DNA of 14,680 bases from CAZRUM01 sp964603435 (GTDB lineage Bacteria; Patescibacteriota; Patescibacteriia; Magasanikbacterales; UBA922), in assembly GCA_964603435.1 (NCBI GenBank), contig CAZRUM010000024.1, forward strand, positions 1 through 14,680, in the 5' to 3' direction. Each line of letters starts with the position of its first letter. Positions within the stretch are counted from its first letter, which is position 1. The notes under the pieces were generated by a model that saw only the letters and a program-made list of their open reading frames with translations, did not search any database and was not told the DNA's origin. Positions 13,174 to 14,680 of this stretch are shown piece after piece. The translations under genes and the position numbers were made by a program.

Positions 13174-13202
13174 ATCCTAACATATAAAGAGAGGACTGTC
13201 AA
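13174..13202 (-). promoter_or_regulatory. Promoter of GC-rich orphan gene 2
   Basis: On the minus strand, TTGACA (complement of 13197-13202, perfect consensus), a 17-bp spacer and TAGGAT (complement of 13174-13179) form a good sigma70-type promoter. The leader to the ATG at 13119 is about 50 nt and contains the SD. Confidence 0.7.
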
Positions 13203-13223
13203 GAAAAGATAGGGTGATATTAT
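13196..13223 (+). promoter_or_regulatory. Candidate holB promoter, back-to-back with the orphan-gene-2 promoter
   Basis: CTGTCA (13196-13201), 16 bp, TATTAT (13218-13223). Its -35 box overlaps the -35 box of the minus-strand promoter almost completely, so the two would compete for polymerase. The leader to the ATG at 13263 would be about 33 nt. Confidence 0.45.
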
Positions 13224-13262
13224 TTGTCTGTACTTGTATTTTGTGTTAAACTAAGTCCACAT

Positions 13263-14198
13263 ATGGAGAGTATTATCGGACACGATAAAATCCTAGACTT
13301 TTTTGATAAAACCACCAAGGCTGGGAATCTTAGTCATGCCTATCTTTTTGTAGGGCAAAAGGGTGTGGGGAAAACTACTGTAGCAGAATTTTTAGCAAAG
13401 CAATTGTTAGAAGTAGAAAATTTAGCTACTAGTCCCGATTTTCATTTTACAGAACAGTTATTTGACGAAAAGACTGGTAAGACCAAAAAAAATATTACCA
13501 TTGCTCAGATGAGAGAATTGCGTGAATATCTGTCTCGTAGTTCATATAGTGGTGGTTATAAGATTTCCATAATCAACAATGCCGAGAAAATGAACAAAGA
13601 GGCTGCTAATGGACTTTTGAAAACACTAGAAGAACCTAGTAAAAAAACAATTTTGTTTTTACTAACACCCGATGAGAATTTACTACCAGAAACTATTCAG
13701 TCTCGCTGTCAGATGGTGTATTTTCATCCCGTTCAGAAAAAGTTAATTGAGAAATTTTTATTAGATAGCGATTTATCAGCCGACGAAGCTGAAGCTATGT
13801 CGCGTCTTTCTACTGGTTTACCTGGTCTAGCAAAACGTTGGCTAGTGGATAATGAAGAATATGAATGGCACAAGACAGAAGTTTTGCGTTTTGCAGATTT
13901 GTCTGGTAAAACTTTTCATGAGAAAATAAGTAGAGTAGAGGAGTTGTTTGGAGACAAGACTGATCATATTGCCACGAGAGACAAATTGATTAAAGTTTTA
14001 AATATTTGGCAGGTATTATTAAGAGATGGATTTTTATCAGAAAAATTGGTAGAACAAAAAATTCACAAGATTCAAGGAAATCTTGATAATGTACAAACTG
14101 CCAAAACCTATAGTATAATTGAAGAAGCAAAAAATTTATTAAATCAAAATATACATCCACGTTTGGTTGTAGAAAACATTTTATTAAATATAAATTAA
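13263..14198 (+). CDS. holB: DNA polymerase III subunit delta prime (clamp loader)
   Basis: This is the delta prime subunit of the replicative clamp loader, a AAA+ protein that helps place the beta clamp on DNA. From the ATG at 13263 it has 311 residues. A TTG at 13224 would add 13 residues, but the family pattern begins at MESIIGHDKI. Visible motifs are Walker A GQKGVGKTT (31-39), a degenerate Walker B region IINNAEKMN (103-111), NGLLKTLEEPS (116-126) and the SRC motif (S147-C149). The N-terminal zinc cysteines typical of DnaX are missing, which favours delta prime over tau/gamma. No SD is visible. The gene is flanked by island 2 and a repeat-containing spacer, so it appears to be transcribed alone. 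Confidence 0.88.
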   Translation: MESIIGHDKILDFFDKTTKAGNLSHAYLFVGQKGVGKTTVAEFLAKQLLEVENLATSPDFHFTEQLFDEKTGKTKKNITIAQMRELREYLSRSSYSGGYKISIINNAEKMNKEAANGLLKTLEEPSKKTILFLLTPDENLLPETIQSRCQMVYFHPVQKKLIEKFLLDSDLSADEAEAMSRLSTGLPGLAKRWLVDNEEYEWHKTEVLRFADLSGKTFHEKISRVEELFGDKTDHIATRDKLIKVLNIWQVLLRDGFLSEKLVEQKIHKIQGNLDNVQTAKTYSIIEEAKNLLNQNIHPRLVVENILLNIN

Positions 14199-14238
14199 AA
14201 AATTAGGCAATATTTATCTATCTTTTTAACAGCGACTA

Positions 14239-14318
14239 ATAGAACACAGATTTAACTAATTTAACGGATTAGAACAGATCAGTTTTTATCAGTTTTATCT
14301 GTTAGATCTGCGTTCTAT
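14239..14318. repeat. Imperfect long inverted repeat in the spacer after holB
   Basis: ATAGAACACAGATTTAAC (14239-14256) pairs with GTTAGATCTGCGTTCTAT (14301-14318) over 18 positions, with one mismatch and one G-U. The interior holds related CAGATC, ATCAGTTTT and ATCTG strings, giving an interrupted repeat texture. It lies between holB and the lipoprotein gene. It may act as a terminator or RNA hairpin, or be one copy of an interspersed repeat family. No T run follows directly. Confidence 0.65.
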
Positions 14319-14362
14319 CTAAATAAAAAATAAATCATTTAAATATAAATTAATTTATTCAT

Positions 14363-14680
14363 ATGAAAAAAAGTCTCGTATTATTTTCAGCCATGCTATT
14401 TGTTTTATTATTGGGTGGTGCTGGTTGCTTGTCAATTTCTACTGGTGGTAGCAAGGTAAAAACATCTGGCCCGGCGGGAATGTTTGTTTCTGTCAATCAA
14501 GGAGACACTTGGAAACAAATCGCTAGTTGGCCAACATCCGAAGGTGTAAAAAATATTTCTAATGTCAGTGTTTATAAACTGATAGAGGATCCAAGTGATA
14601 CTAAGGCAATGTATTTGGCTACTCGTGCCAATGGCTTGTTTTATACTTATGATGATGGTAAGACTTGGCAACATGCCGAA
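14363..14680 (+). CDS. Lipoprotein with BNR/Ycf48-like repeats (N-terminal part)
   Basis: The reading frame runs off the window after 106 codons. The N-terminus is a lipoprotein signal: a KK start, a hydrophobic stretch and the lipobox region LLGGAGC, with Cys22 as the likely lipidated residue. The mature part begins with a Ser/Gly-rich linker. Two Asp-box (BNR) motifs follow: SVNQGDTW (with Asn in place of the first Asp) and TYDDGKTW, each in the turn of a beta-propeller blade as in Ycf48, sialidase or sortilin-type proteins. A surface-anchored beta-propeller is therefore likely, with unknown ligand. The ATG at 14363 lacks an SD, as do most genes here. The promoter is not clear; the upstream 164 nt are AT-rich and hold the inverted repeat. 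Confidence 0.8.
   Translation, partial: MKKSLVLFSAMLFVLLLGGAGCLSISTGGSKVKTSGPAGMFVSVNQGDTWKQIASWPTSEGVKNISNVSVYKLIEDPSDTKAMYLATRANGLFYTYDDGKTWQHAE

Larger units (their letters stand above)
12515..13202 (-). other. GC-rich orphan-gene island 2 (putative acquired cassette)
   Basis: Read on the minus strand, this is a second self-contained unit: TTGACA promoter, short leader with a strong SD, one GC-rich orphan gene, a GC-rich 3' region of about 150 nt with no supported gene (12528-12678), a hairpin, and the edge motif GAGTAAATAAATA (12515-12527). It lies between the terminator of the envelope operon and the holB gene. Base composition and SD use resemble island 1 and differ from all other genes in the window. 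No integrase, transposase or target duplication is apparent. The promoter-side limit is approximate. Confidence 0.55.

Noticed and set aside
13224..13262. Upstream TTG start for holB
   Set aside because: The 13 extra residues match nothing in the family, the start lies beside a candidate -10 box, and the ATG at 13263 matches the expected N-terminus.
13263..14198. DnaX (tau/gamma) instead of delta prime
   Set aside because: The N-terminal zinc-binding cysteines and the intact Walker B of DnaX are missing, and the length of 311 residues fits delta prime.

Overview
The window looks like a chromosome segment of an AT-rich, small-genome bacterium of the Candidate Phyla Radiation (Patescibacteria, probably Parcubacteria-like). 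This is inferred from several things: tightly packed genes with almost no Shine-Dalgarno (SD) motifs, a DUF4012 protein, a shortened TsaB, many envelope glycosyltransferases, and short simple tandem repeats scattered through genes and gaps. No rRNA, tRNA, CRISPR array or recognisable transposase is visible.

Layout. Positions 1-1313 hold a ribosomal stalk unit: a terminator from a preceding gene, a sigma70-type promoter, an L10-type autoregulatory leader with an intrinsic terminator, then rplJ (L10) and rplL (L7/L12), closed by a terminator. Positions 1335-2647 hold a strikingly GC-rich island with one orphan gene. Positions 2667-5928 carry two minus-strand genes: a DMT/EamA permease and a large membrane protein with a PP2C-like fold lacking its metal ligands plus an extracytoplasmic beta-propeller. 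A compact divergent promoter region (5929-6104) separates these from a seven-gene plus-strand operon (6105-12456): winged-helix regulator, tsaB-like, acylphosphatase, processive GT2 glycosyltransferase, DUF4012 protein, mreB and a GT4 glycosyltransferase. A bidirectional terminator follows. Positions 12515-13202 hold a second GC-rich island with a minus-strand orphan gene. Then come holB (DNA polymerase III delta prime), an inverted-repeat spacer, and the start of a lipoprotein with BNR/Ycf48-like repeats that runs off the window.

How the parts work together. The seven-gene operon couples a shape/cytoskeleton protein (MreB) with surface-polysaccharide enzymes (GT2, GT4) and the membrane-anchored DUF4012 protein. 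It is best read as a cell-envelope operon that also carries small housekeeping genes (tsaB, acylphosphatase) behind a regulator.

The most unusual content is the pair of GC-rich orphan genes. Each sits between normal AT-rich transcription units, with its own TTGACA-N17 promoter and a clear SD. Each ends at a GC/AT boundary carrying the same 13-base motif, GAGTAAATAAATA, with further short matches just upstream. They look like self-contained acquired gene cassettes of unknown function. The proteins are unrelated to each other as far as can be seen by eye.
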